A stretch of DNA of 64,000 nt from NCBI GenBank assembly GCA_038087015.1, contig JASBNA010000069.1, positions 152,007 to 216,006 of the forward strand. Reading direction: 5' to 3'. Under the pieces are notes generated by a model, which was not told where the DNA came from, did not search any database, and saw only the letters and a list, made by a program, of their open reading frames with translations. Made by a program: the position numbers and the translations under genes. Shown one piece after another: positions 30,435 to 39,621 of the stretch; position 1 is the first letter of the stretch; the number at the start of each line of letters is the position of its first letter. The DNA comes from Cerrena zonata. Taxonomy: Eukaryota > Basidiomycota > Agaricomycetes > Polyporales > Cerrenaceae.

Positions 30435-31724
30435 ATGGCTAAAAGAAGAACCAAGACCAGGACCCATAAGAAAGTTTCCGAAGAGGAGCTTGCTAAAATA
30501 CCCAGATCAATGGTTATTAGGCTAGGATCATCTATAAGAAATCATTCATTAACACAATTAGTGAAAGATTTTAGAAATGTTATGCAACCACATACCGCAG
30601 TGAATTTAAGGGAACGTAAGACCAATAAGCTTAAGGATTTCATTGTTATGGCTGGGCCCTTGGGAGTTTCAGATTTATTTATCTTCAATCAATCTGAGGA
30701 AACTGGGAATATTTCATTAAGAATAGGTAAGATGCCTAGAGGACCAACATTACAATTCAAGATCAATACATATTCATTGATGAAAGATGTAAGACTGATT
30801 TTGAAACATCCAAAGTCCGTTGGGAGAGATTCAATTGAGATGCGTAATCCTCCATTATTAGTTTTGAATGGATTTCTGTCCAAAATGAATGAACTCGAGC
30901 ATCATGAAAAATTAATGATTACTGTTTTCCAAAATATGTTCCCTCCAATTCAACCACAAAGTACTAATGTTGGAGGAATTAAAAGAGTGTTGATGTTAAA
31001 TAAAGATCCTGTCACTGGGAATATAGAATTAAGGCATTATGCCATCAACACTAAATTAGTGGAAGAAACTAGAAATATAAAAAAATTAATCAATTCCCAT
31101 CATAATCCAAAGAAAAATATACCAAATTTATCCAAGAATAAAGATATTTCCGAATTGGTGTTAGATCCATACTCTGTTGGGGGTGTTACTTCTGATAGTG
31201 AAGTTGAAGATGATGCAATTGTTGAAATTAAAAATGAAGAGAATAATATTTTGAAAAAGAAAAATGCTACAGCACCAACTGAAGATGATCCAATGGGTGA
31301 ACAAGCTGAAGAAGAAACTAATGCTGCACCAAGTACTAGGAAAAGGGCTATTAAATTAACTGAGTTAGGACCTCGTATAAATATGACTCTAGTTAAAATT
31401 GAAGAAGGATTACTTGGATCATCTAAAACTATATACCATGCTAATATTGAAAAATCAGATAAAGAAATTAAAGCTTTGGAAAAAAGACATCAAGAATTGC
31501 AAAAGATTAAATCAGAAAGAAGAGCTAAACAACAAGAAAATGTTAAAGCCAAGCTCGCTAAAAAGGAAGCTAAAAAGGCTAGAAGAGAAGCTAGAAAGAA
31601 CGGTGAAGTGGTTGAAGATGATAAAGATGACGAATCTTCTAGCGAAAGTGATGACGATAAACCTGAAATTAAGCCTGAGGATTATGAAAATGATAGCGAT
31701 TTATATAGTGATGTTGAAAACTAG
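30435..31724 (+). CDS. SSF1: Brix-domain ribosome assembly factor Ssf1/Ssf2 (PPAN)
   Basis: A 429-residue nucleolar protein of 60S subunit assembly. The Brix domain starts near residue 24 with PRSMVIRLG and shows LVKDFRNVMQPHTAVNLRERK and FIVMAGPLGVSDLFIF, which match Ssf1 and Peter Pan proteins. The end of the domain (RINMTLVKIEEGL) is followed by a Lys/Arg coiled region and an acidic tail rich in Ser, Asp and Glu. Ssf1 works with Rrp15 and Rrp14 on pre-60S particles. It shares a promoter with RRP3. Confidence 0.94.
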   Translation: MAKRRTKTRTHKKVSEEELAKIPRSMVIRLGSSIRNHSLTQLVKDFRNVMQPHTAVNLRERKTNKLKDFIVMAGPLGVSDLFIFNQSEETGNISLRIGKMPRGPTLQFKINTYSLMKDVRLILKHPKSVGRDSIEMRNPPLLVLNGFLSKMNELEHHEKLMITVFQNMFPPIQPQSTNVGGIKRVLMLNKDPVTGNIELRHYAINTKLVEETRNIKKLINSHHNPKKNIPNLSKNKDISELVLDPYSVGGVTSDSEVEDDAIVEIKNEENNILKKKNATAPTEDDPMGEQAEEETNAAPSTRKRAIKLTELGPRINMTLVKIEEGLLGSSKTIYHANIEKSDKEIKALEKRHQELQKIKSERRAKQQENVKAKLAKKEAKKARREARKNGEVVEDDKDDESSSESDDDKPEIKPEDYENDSDLYSDVEN

Positions 31725-31784
31725 TTCTTTGTATAATAAAATATTTGCATTTTGATGATTTTTTTTCTTTTGTAGCAGTATTAA

Positions 31785-32465
31785 TCAGGTTTCTTTGAAT
31801 GAATCCATTTCTTCGACTATTCGATTAATTTTATTTTTTAAATTTACTAGGCGAATAGAGTCGTTAACAACAGCACTGAAATAGTCCTGTGATTGCCTCA
31901 ATTGATAAGGTACTAAACCACCAAATTGGTAGATTGGATCCCGTACTTCAACGTTGTCAATTTCAGTAGTTTCCTCTTTTTCAATTTTTTTTTTCAAATG
32001 TCGATTTTTCAAGGCTCCGGTATCATTATTTGATTTCGATTGAATGTCTGACGATTTCAGAGTATTTGGATCTTCAGTTGTTTTGTCATTCTTCTTTATC
32101 TTCTTTTGTGGTTTTGGTAGTAACTCATTCAATTTAAAATCTTCGTTTACTTCGATGGTTTTACATGCATTATAAGGTCTATAATCAAAGGAGTCTGGAC
32201 CGTATTTTTTGGTTATACCACTATTGTAATTAGCTCTACTCAACGTGAGAAATCCATTGGTATAACCCAAAGAGAGTTTTTCAATTAGGATTTGATATTG
32301 ATCTAGTAGTTCTAGTAATTGTATGGTTTTACGATCAATTGATGAGAGCGATTCCTGATTAACGGAGGGAGTTAGATTGAAAGCCAGTGGTTTTCCTTTC
32401 ACGTCTTTAATCGAAACGTCTTCTAGAACGGAAGCAATCTTGTTCACTGACTTATCCTCTGGCAT
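31785..32465 (-). CDS. VMA22: V-ATPase assembly factor Vma22 (CCDC115)
   Basis: A 226-residue soluble protein from ATG 32465; an upstream in-frame ATG would add a poly-Phe leader. The N-terminal LLELLDQYQILIEKLSLGYTNG and SRANYNS match yeast Vma22 (LIELLSNYDSTLEQLQKGF; SRSNYYN). The C-terminal DPIYQFGGLVPYQLRQSQ matches DPILMFGG...SLRQSQ. A charged, low-complexity linker lies between. Vma22 acts in the ER with Vma12 and Vma21 in assembly of the membrane sector of the vacuolar ATPase. It is convergent with SSF1, 60 bp apart, and follows PCD1 on the same strand. Confidence 0.88.
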   Translation of the reverse strand: MPEDKSVNKIASVLEDVSIKDVKGKPLAFNLTPSVNQESLSSIDRKTIQLLELLDQYQILIEKLSLGYTNGFLTLSRANYNSGITKKYGPDSFDYRPYNACKTIEVNEDFKLNELLPKPQKKIKKNDKTTEDPNTLKSSDIQSKSNNDTGALKNRHLKKKIEKEETTEIDNVEVRDPIYQFGGLVPYQLRQSQDYFSAVVNDSIRLVNLKNKINRIVEEMDSFKET

Positions 32466-32559
32466 GTTGAATGAAGAAATGAAAAAAAAAAAAAAGATTG
32501 ACATCAATTTTTTTTTCGGTGAGAGAATATACTTATCTACAAATTGATAATCTAATAAC

Positions 32560-33663
32560 TTATATTTTATAAAGATTTTTTAACCTGTTAAATTCTGTTC
32601 TTGGTAGGATATCGCCAAACCCAAAATCTTTTACTGAATTGGATTCAATTAAAGCGATTTCCTGATCAGATCTAGATTTTTCTTTCATTTGACCACCTTT
32701 ATCCCAAATACTATGAATCAATTCTTCTTCACCTAAGGCTTTATTTGAGTCGGTATTAGAATAAACAATTGTAGCCAAATCATGTAGGATGTTTGCGGTT
32801 AACCCCCAAACATCATAGACTTTTTCATTGGTATCAGAAAGACGTCTTGAGCCGAGTCTACCCCAATTCGATAAATCTTTCTTTTGGCGTTTTGATGGAG
32901 GAGGAGATTGTCTTTTTTTAGCAGCTTCATCTTCAGTATCACCAGATTCATCCACCGACTCCTCTTCCGAAGTGGATAAACTGGCCATTTCCTTTAACCA
33001 ACCGGTTTCATTTTCATTATGTTGTAAAAAAACATAAGATCTCAACATCCAGGGGATGCCACCCCATTTTACCCGATGGGAGCTTCTCAGTAAAGCTTCC
33101 AAAGCAGAAGGAGCAGCATTCACCCCATCCTCCAAGCCTTCTTTCAAAGGATAAAGGAAATCTTTCAAAGGACAAGAGAAAACCGACGAGCTTTCCCCCG
33201 GGTTTACTGACAATTTCAAGTTATGAATCAATTCAACTTCTGATATTTCAGGATTATCAAAATTCATAAACCCAATACATGGTTTGACTGCTGAGAAAGT
33301 TCTTGAAAGATAGCAAGGTAAAGTAGTTATATGATCAATGACAAACCCATAATTTTCTTTCAAGTATTGATTTGATTCGCTTATACCAATTTCCTCAAAC
33401 ATTTCACGTCTGGCCACCTGCCATTCCGACTCCAATCCATTATCAGCCTTGCCACCGGGGAAAGAGATATGACCAGGGAAGTTTCTTAACTTAGTTGATC
33501 TTTTAGTTAGGACAACTCTTAATTCACCTAATGAACCAAAGAATAATAGAATGAACACCGACAGTCGACGAGCAACCGGTAACTTATGCCAAATCGAAAG
33601 CGAGCTATTTAGATAATTCACCGGTTTATACTGCTTTATATTATCCAAGTACTTCGAGTCCAT
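32560..33663 (-). CDS. PCD1: Nudix hydrolase Pcd1 (CoA / oxidised nucleotide diphosphatase)
   Basis: A 367-residue Nudix protein from ATG 33663; the frame has an earlier ATG that adds seven hydrophobic residues. The Nudix box is visible as GG...ES...ARREMFEEIGI at about residues 76-100, preceded by LTKRSTKLRNFPGHISFPGG as in the CoA-diphosphatase subgroup. An Asp/Glu/Ser-rich loop with basic KKRQSPPPSKRQKK (about 235-265) is an insertion compared with bacterial relatives. Yeast Pcd1 is peroxisomal. No C-terminal SKL-type signal is present here (ends LYKI), so any peroxisomal targeting would have to come from elsewhere. Confidence 0.88.
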   Translation of the reverse strand: MDSKYLDNIKQYKPVNYLNSSLSIWHKLPVARRLSVFILLFFGSLGELRVVLTKRSTKLRNFPGHISFPGGKADNGLESEWQVARREMFEEIGISESNQYLKENYGFVIDHITTLPCYLSRTFSAVKPCIGFMNFDNPEISEVELIHNLKLSVNPGESSSVFSCPLKDFLYPLKEGLEDGVNAAPSALEALLRSSHRVKWGGIPWMLRSYVFLQHNENETGWLKEMASLSTSEEESVDESGDTEDEAAKKRQSPPPSKRQKKDLSNWGRLGSRRLSDTNEKVYDVWGLTANILHDLATIVYSNTDSNKALGEEELIHSIWDKGGQMKEKSRSDQEIALIESNSVKDFGFGDILPRTEFNRLKNLYKI

Positions 33664-34209
33664 CCTGATGAATAGTAGTAACAACCAGTTGAATTGTTGT
33701 GGAGTATCAATTTTTCTGCTGACGTCAATTTAGCATGCGCAAATGATTTTGCAATTTTGCAATAACCTCAACTACATCAATTAGTATTAAATAGAAGTAT
33801 CAAGTATAAAGATTAAGTATAAGTATTAAGTACCAGTATTAAGCACCAGTATTAAGTACAAGTATTACAAGTAAGTCCATTAGGGTGTACGAGTATAAAA
33901 ATAACCGGTCAATGCAAGCTTAGTATCAATAAGCAAGTTACAGGACTGTTCCAGGCATCAAGTGCCTCAGCACACTCTACCAGCAATGAAGCAATGGTGT
34001 ATTAGCCAATGGGCTCGTGAGTTCATAAGCACCAGTTTCGAAGGTTGCGTAAATGCAACCGTCTCAAGATGACGATGCAGACATAGTCCGATTTCGAGGA
34101 TTTCCGAGGGTAAGAAATTTGAGTACAAAAAAAACAAACTATCAATAACTTAATTTTTTCAAATTCTATTAACTAATATACAAAATACTATCAAAGTAAT
34201 TCAGGATGC
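33664..34209. other. Intergenic spacer between PCD1 and GPD1
   Basis: A 546 bp spacer upstream of PCD1 and downstream of GPD1. It contains a 13 bp tandem repeat described separately. No gene recognised. Confidence 0.45.
33815..33866. repeat. Four tandem copies of a 13 bp unit
   Basis: Four head-to-tail units differ at one to three bases: AAGTATAAGTATT, AAGTACCAGTATT, AAGCACCAGTATT and AAGTACAAGTATT. A more degraded copy precedes them (33796-33814). Confidence 0.85.
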
Positions 34210-35322
34210 TTAATTTTCTAAGATGGTTGGGAATTCGTTGACATCGGCATTTTCGTAAATGACTCTATAGGTAGCTTCGAATAATGGGAATTCTTCTTGT
34301 AATTTATAGTTTTCCAATAATTCATGAACTTCTTTAGCAGTCAAGATACCTTGAGAGGATTGACCGTTTAATAAGACTTTTTCGGCTTCCCAAGCATCAA
34401 CCTTCTTTTCAATCATGTATCTGGCAACTTTAACGTTACGACCACCGGAACAAGTAGTGATTAAATCAGCAACCCCAGCGGATTCTTCGGTGAAAGTGGT
34501 TGGTTCAGGAGGAGCTAAGGCTTTGATACCGAATTTCTTGTAGTAGGAAGCAAAGTGGATGGTTTCCTTTAAACCAATTCTCATAATGGCAGCTTTAGCG
34601 TTATCACCCCAACCACTACCTTCAACAAAACCAACAGCAATGGCAACAACGTTTTTCAAGGCACCGGCAATAGAAGCACCAACAACGTCGCCAATAACGT
34701 TAACGTGGAAGTAAGTTCTGTGGAAAGCTTCTTTCAAGACGTATTCATCGATATCCTTACCTTCCCCTCTGAAATCAGTTGGTTGAGTGTAAGCAATAGA
34801 AGTTTCTGACCATCTTTGTCTGGCAACTTCATTGGCAATGTTAGCACCAGATAAAACACCACAGTAGATACCTAAGGTGTCGGTGATGGATTGAGATAAC
34901 AATTTACAACCTTCAGGACCAACTTCTAAACCTTTAAGACAAGAAATGGCTCTAGCGTTAGGACTAACTTTACCAATCAATTGTTTACAGGTTCTTGGTA
35001 AGAATTGATGAGGAATGTTGAAAATCAACAAGTCAGCGTCTTTAACAACATCAACAATGTCTGGATTAGCAATCAAGTTTTCTGGTAACTTAACTCCTGG
35101 TAAGTATTTAACATTTTCGTGTTCTCTGTTGATGATTGAAGTTAATTTTTCACCTTCAATTTCTTCTTCGAAAACCCACATATTAACATTTTTTTCAAAA
35201 ATATCTGGTTTTTCACCGGTGTTTTCACTAACAATTTTAGCAACAGCAGTACCCCAATTACCAGAACCGATAATGGAGATTTTGAATGGTTTTTCGATTT
35301 TATATGGAATAGCAGAAGTCAT
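34210..35322 (-). CDS. GPD1: NAD-dependent glycerol-3-phosphate dehydrogenase
   Basis: A 370-residue enzyme that reduces dihydroxyacetone phosphate to glycerol-3-phosphate. It supplies glycerol as osmolyte and oxidises cytosolic NADH. Visible motifs are the dinucleotide fold GSGNWGTA (about residues 18-25), the substrate-binding block GALKNVVAIAVGFVEGSGWG with its catalytic Lys, and GLKETI. The N-terminus MTSAIPYKIEKPFK is short and lacks an evident peroxisomal PTS2 like that of S. cerevisiae Gpd1. Gene use of preferred codons (TTG, GGT, GCT) suggests high expression. The long upstream region has tandem repeats and an AGGGG stress-element-like word near 35406. Confidence 0.96.
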   Translation of the reverse strand: MTSAIPYKIEKPFKISIIGSGNWGTAVAKIVSENTGEKPDIFEKNVNMWVFEEEIEGEKLTSIINREHENVKYLPGVKLPENLIANPDIVDVVKDADLLIFNIPHQFLPRTCKQLIGKVSPNARAISCLKGLEVGPEGCKLLSQSITDTLGIYCGVLSGANIANEVARQRWSETSIAYTQPTDFRGEGKDIDEYVLKEAFHRTYFHVNVIGDVVGASIAGALKNVVAIAVGFVEGSGWGDNAKAAIMRIGLKETIHFASYYKKFGIKALAPPEPTTFTEESAGVADLITTCSGGRNVKVARYMIEKKVDAWEAEKVLLNGQSSQGILTAKEVHELLENYKLQEEFPLFEATYRVIYENADVNEFPTILEN

Positions 35323-35979
35323 TGTTGATTATTTAGGTTGATTAATTTGCAATATCCAAAACCTCCTCCAACTATGGATATTCAAAGCTATTTATATTAA
35401 TTGGAAGAGGGGGCCCAACGACTATCTTATCGAATCTTTCTTTTTTTTTGGTTGAGAAAAGAAAAGCACAAAAGAAACGAGTAAAAGAAAAGTGTCTTTT
35501 GTGTTCGGATCTCAATTGTGCTCCGGATGTTGGATGATGTAATAGCGAGAAGGTCGACCGGCATTGCCCTCGTATCTCCCCATTCCCCCATCCTCCATAC
35601 CCATTTCCAGAACTCACCCTTCACTACGCCTACGCTACTACGCTACTACGCTACTACGCTACTACACTACTGGTTGTGCCACCGTACTGGTTGTACTAGT
35701 GTACTGGTTGTACTAGTGTACTGGTTGTACTAGTGTACTGGTGTTGGAGGTGGAGGTATTGTTGGTGTTGGTGGTACCGGAGGAATTGGAGCGATTGTTG
35801 GTGCATCTAGATCTGAGCTACATCCGTACCCACCCCTTTCTCACCTTGCTCATCGGACCACTAAACCCCGAATTTGCTGACAATAAACCCACTTGCAACC
35901 TGATTATGTCATTTGCCATTAGACTCTCATCCATGATGTAATCGTTTTAGTTTGCAATCACAAATAAGGCTTTGTATGT
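35323..35979. promoter_or_regulatory. GPD1 upstream region, divergent with a small membrane-protein gene
   Basis: A 657 bp spacer. On the GPD1 side there is a TATA-like TATAAATA (reverse strand, 35391-35398) and AGGGGG near 35406 that contains the STRE core AGGGG, in keeping with stress induction of GPD1. Two minisatellite blocks lie at 35629-35735. Plus-strand ORFs through this area are produced by the repeats and are not called. Confidence 0.5.
35629..35735. repeat. Two adjacent minisatellites (8 bp and 17 bp units)
   Basis: An 8 bp unit TACGCTAC occurs four times at about 35631-35662, with a variant TACACTAC after it. Shortly downstream the 17 bp unit TACTGGTTGTACTAGTG repeats three times without change from 35685 to 35735, followed by a partial copy. 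Neither unit length is a multiple of three, which argues against a coding function. Confidence 0.9.
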
Positions 35980-36303
35980 ATGGTGTTGTCCATTTTATTT
36001 ATTTTGCTTTTATTTGGTTTTATTCTGTCACGGGGATTCTGGATTCTTCCGGGCTTACCTCCAGGAGTTTATCCGTTTGAATCCGTGTTCTTTTCCACTG
36101 CGTTTCTTTTTCTGTTTTGCGTTGATCTGGGAAAATGTGTCGGCGCGCGCACGACCCTGTTGGGCCCATTATGCTTAAGTGCGATCCCCTCATTCCTCTG
36201 GATTGGGTTTTACAATTGGTTGCAAATCTTCGGGTTCAACTACAGTTCGGTTCCGTTCTGGTTAAACTACTTGGGTACTTACATGAGTGTCCATGGAAAC
36301 TAA
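35980..36303 (+). CDS. Small multi-pass membrane protein, unassigned
   Basis: A 107-codon ORF with an ATG at 35980. It encodes three or four hydrophobic stretches: VLSILFILLLFGFIL, VFFSTAFLFLFCVDLG, LLGPLCLSAIPSFLWIGFYNW and a shorter one near the C-terminus, ending LGTYMSVHGN. Many Gly, Pro and aromatic residues sit between them. It is higher in GC than its surroundings and has the look of a real gene rather than a poly-T artefact. I do not recognise a family. It is convergent with PEX20, 21 bp apart. Confidence 0.45.
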   Translation: MVLSILFILLLFGFILSRGFWILPGLPPGVYPFESVFFSTAFLFLFCVDLGKCVGARTTLLGPLCLSAIPSFLWIGFYNWLQIFGFNYSSVPFWLNYLGTYMSVHGN

Positions 36304-36324
36304 CGGTCTTGATTTGGTGCTAAA

Positions 36325-37620
36325 CTAATGGGAGTCGTCATCGTGTCTGTAATCATCAAACACCTCTTGTTCGTATTGGTTGAGGATTCTTCCCTTTTGC
36401 AACCTGGATCCATGCAATGCGTCGGGCTCGATCTCCCAGTTGGAGTCCTCCATCCACTGGTTACCCTTGACCTGGTCTCCACTCACGATTCGGGCTGCTT
36501 GTAGTGGTTCATAGGCATCGAGCTCACCGTCTTTTATGTGGGCCAAAGGATCCGGCAAGTGGCCTCTGAGAGCCTCTCCGGTATTCATTTGGGGTTCGTG
36601 GACCGCACGATGGTAGTCGGTATTGTCGTGCTGCACACTCAATGGTGCTTGTCTCCCTTCGTTTCGGACATCCTGTAATGGATCGGCTAAATTTGGTATG
36701 TGTTCTTGATTTCGAATATCCTGTCCGCTCTCATTCACTAGTTTGTTACCTTCTTGTGATAACTCGACTTTCCGGCTGGATATAGAGTTCATCAATTTGA
36801 GAAAGTCCGATTGTTGAAATTTGGTGCTTGTTTCTGATGTTTGAGTGTTTTGCTGGGATAACATTGAATCATACACTCTTTGGGCAGTTTTGGCAAACTC
36901 CTCCTTCTCGTTCTCATTGGTGGCCACCTCGTTGATCTCCTCCAGTATAGTCTGCTCTGGAACGGCCTGTGCTTCGAGTTCTTTTTCTAATTGGTCGAAT
37001 TGGTCGTCGAAAACTTGTTTTTCTTGTTCCATCCGGTGTATTTCTTGATGCTCGGTGGGTACTGCCATCTGGTTCATGGGTTGGGATAAGTTTGTTCTCA
37101 TGTTCATTTGGAATCCCGACGCAATGTTCGGCAGTATCCTTTGATGCTGTGCTTGTGGTTGGTGTTGTTGGTGTTGTTGAAATCCTTGTTGTTTCATAAA
37201 CTGAGTGTGCCAGTCATTCGTTGGTTGCTGTCGATTACTGATAGCCAAATTGGAAAAGTCTTGCACCCACCCCTGTTTTGAATTACTGCTTTGCGGTTGG
37301 TGAAGTTGCGGTTGGTTAAAGTGGGCCGGTGACTGGTTGAACTGATTAAACTGTGCTTGTTCATGATGACGTCCCGGGATCTGGGGCGCCTGGCCAAACT
37401 GGTTCATGAACGCGGGATTCCCATTCATGTTCTGCAGTTGATTAAACTGCTGGAAATCTTGATTCAACTGGTGATCAACTCCAGTATAATTCGATCGAAA
37501 TGATTGCCCCGGATTCACTGGTCCATTTCTGTTGATAAACTCATTTTGTAACGACTGATCACGCTGAGTGTGCTTTGAAAGGTTCTGTAATGCGTTCGAT
37601 GGTCCACAACTTGCATCCAT
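36325..37620 (-). CDS. PEX20: Peroxin Pex20, co-receptor for PTS2 protein import
   Basis: A 431-residue hydrophilic protein rich in Gln and Asn. It starts MDASCGPSNALQNLSKHTQRD, matching the conserved N-terminal box of Pex20; the cysteine near the N-terminus (Cys5) is the one used for export and recycling. Trp-containing motifs at about residues 118-140 (GWVQDFSNLA, DWHTQF) are WxxxF-type Pex14-binding sites. A later coiled segment is followed by the C-terminal NQWMEDSNWEIE region, which should bind Pex7. Non-Saccharomyces yeasts use Pex20 where S. cerevisiae has Pex18 and Pex21. The gene is unbroken. Confidence 0.92.
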   Translation of the reverse strand: MDASCGPSNALQNLSKHTQRDQSLQNEFINRNGPVNPGQSFRSNYTGVDHQLNQDFQQFNQLQNMNGNPAFMNQFGQAPQIPGRHHEQAQFNQFNQSPAHFNQPQLHQPQSSNSKQGWVQDFSNLAISNRQQPTNDWHTQFMKQQGFQQHQQHQPQAQHQRILPNIASGFQMNMRTNLSQPMNQMAVPTEHQEIHRMEQEKQVFDDQFDQLEKELEAQAVPEQTILEEINEVATNENEKEEFAKTAQRVYDSMLSQQNTQTSETSTKFQQSDFLKLMNSISSRKVELSQEGNKLVNESGQDIRNQEHIPNLADPLQDVRNEGRQAPLSVQHDNTDYHRAVHEPQMNTGEALRGHLPDPLAHIKDGELDAYEPLQAARIVSGDQVKGNQWMEDSNWEIEPDALHGSRLQKGRILNQYEQEVFDDYRHDDDSH

Positions 37621-37901
37621 ATTTGAGTATATAAGAAGAATAAGTTGTTGAAGTTATTAAAAAAAATGCTTTTCTAATGATAAACCTCGTTATTATTAGC
37701 CTATTTAGTAAAGATTCTGCACGCCTTTTATTCGCAGTGGATGATTCAAATTTTTTTTTTTTTTTTTCGTTTTTCCTCTCTGTTTTTTGCTTTTGTATGG
37801 GGAAATGACCTCGGTATTTAGCGACAACTACAAATTGACTAACAATCACGTGAGAAGACAGGATTTTACGATATCAAAACTTATATTTAACTGCAAAAAT
37901 G

Positions 37902-38982
37902 CTACAACTTGATCAATGTTTCTGCCTCAAATAACTCGTCGTAGGCCTGGCCCAAGAACTCGTGGACATTGGAGGTCTGCATCGATCTACTGTATTGCTT
38001 ATATGCTTTAGCACTGGCTAGTCTAACGGTGGTACAAGCAGCAAAACACGCAAGTAGAACCGATTCATCAGTGGTGAGTTTTCCCTCCTGAGAATCCCAG
38101 ACTTTATTTTGGTAATTATATGCCCAATTGACATAGGTGGCAATTGCTCCAGTCAATGTATCACCTTGGCCACCCACTCTTCTTAAAGATCCCGAAACAT
38201 CGTTAACCAAGAATTGATCGTTTTTAGCAATGACTTCTTGACCACCTTTACGTATGACAGTGACCCCACCGAGCTTGGTCGATAGTTCAAGAGAACTGTT
38301 GACAGCATGATCGAGTTCCTGATTTTTCAAATCATTCTTAATACCAAGCGCTTTGGCAAGACGATCAAACTCAACAACATTGGGAGTAAGAATAGCCTTT
38401 GAATAATTTTTGATTAGGCTTGGCTTTATTGATAGTAAAAACAAGGCATCAGCATCTAGATTATCGGTTTGTTCAAAACCCGAATTTCTTCTATTAAACG
38501 TATGAGTGTTTTCAACATCAACGCGTCTCTTCCAAATCCTGGTCCAATGATAATTACATCCATTCGATTTAGCAACGTCACCATCTTGGGCATTACTCTT
38601 TTATCGATTATTTCATCTAACTTTGGCTGCCTCGAATTCAAAAGCTCCTCGATGGACGTTGATTGCAATTTACGCAATTCTGAATCATCAATATATTTCT
38701 CAATGTCAGGATTTGACAATTCATACAAGTACGGATGAATCATCAAGTCGGGGGTGTACAGTTTGATAACCGGAGCTGCTAGCTTCTCACAGATAACATG
38801 ACTTAAATCTGCTCCAACCAATGCTGCTGAATGGGCCAGGAAAAACGGTGCTCCAGTATAGTCTTCACATCCCCCTATGACTCCAACCTTTCCTGCTTGA
38901 CCTTTATGGAATTGCGGGATCAATGGCTGGACAATGCACTTGGAAAGATGAGTAGCTCCCTGTGGGTCTTATTCTTCAACAT
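37902..38982 (-). CDS. NNR2: ATP-dependent NAD(P)H-hydrate dehydratase (two frameshifts)
   Basis: The fragments add up to one protein of about 360 residues like yeast YKL151C. That enzyme repairs hydrated NAD(P)H at the cost of ATP. Visible blocks are [45 protein letters not shown] and [12 protein letters not shown] (ATP and substrate loop of the YjeF C-terminal domain). The start is most likely ATG 38982 ([11 protein letters not shown]), as the yeast protein starts MLAELSHREL. A frame change near 38947-38952 (CTC CAT expected) then leads into LSKCIVQP. A second change near 38457 interrupts the conserved LDADAL. Both are repaired by adding one base. The break pattern resembles that of HAK1 and the formamidase gene. 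Confidence 0.9.
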
Positions 38983-39621
38983 ACTGCTTATATTTTGATC
39001 TTTAAGGAAAACCAACAGACCTAACTCTAGTGCCTAGTAGATAGCACCTTTGATTAAAAATCGACTCATATGTACTGGGGTTTGCCGGGGACTGTATACA
39101 GTCCGGGCCCCATCATCCGTATAACCCATATAGCCTTACTGGCTTGCTCCATGATAATATAGTTGCTTCAGCTTTATGAAAGAGACAAGCGGGTTGAAGC
39201 AAAGTCACAAGCTTCTCGAAACAAGATTACAGTTGCCATTGGGTCAATGGTTTATCGCCAAATGAAACTTTGTCTTTTTTGATGCAAAAAAAAAAAAAAA
39301 AAAAAAACAGAAGGAAAAACACTTTGAAATCGAGGTTTTTCCATTGCCTAAGCGCAATTGGTCATTGTGTATAGGTGTAGATAATATTTTATGATAAGTG
39401 TAGTAATTTATTAAGGTCATTTACTACCGGTGTTTTAAACATCCAATGGCAATGAAGTAAACTGAAAAGACTTCGGTAGTGCACTGCTATCAAATATTTG
39501 TAATAGTTAAGCCAACAACCACAATTTCTCACTTTTTTTTTATATGGAGCAATTCGTCCTCTGCTTGCTCACTTATAAATAAGCTTTACCTTTCTTCTTT
39601 AACCAATTGAAGGTATTATTT
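38983..39621. promoter_or_regulatory. Divergent spacer between NNR2 and MCR1 with a 16 bp palindrome
   Basis: GGACTGTA followed directly by TACAGTCC (39089-39104) is a perfect 16 bp palindrome inside a short GC-rich island with GCCGGGG before it and GGGCCCC after it. A poly-A tract lies at 39286-39306 and a poly-T tract at 39531-39540. The palindrome could be a dimeric regulator site; none is recognised by name. Confidence 0.5.

Noticed and set aside
35518..35941. Plus-strand ORFs across the GPD1 minisatellites
   Set aside because: Their residues are produced by 8 and 17 bp repeats whose lengths are not multiples of three.
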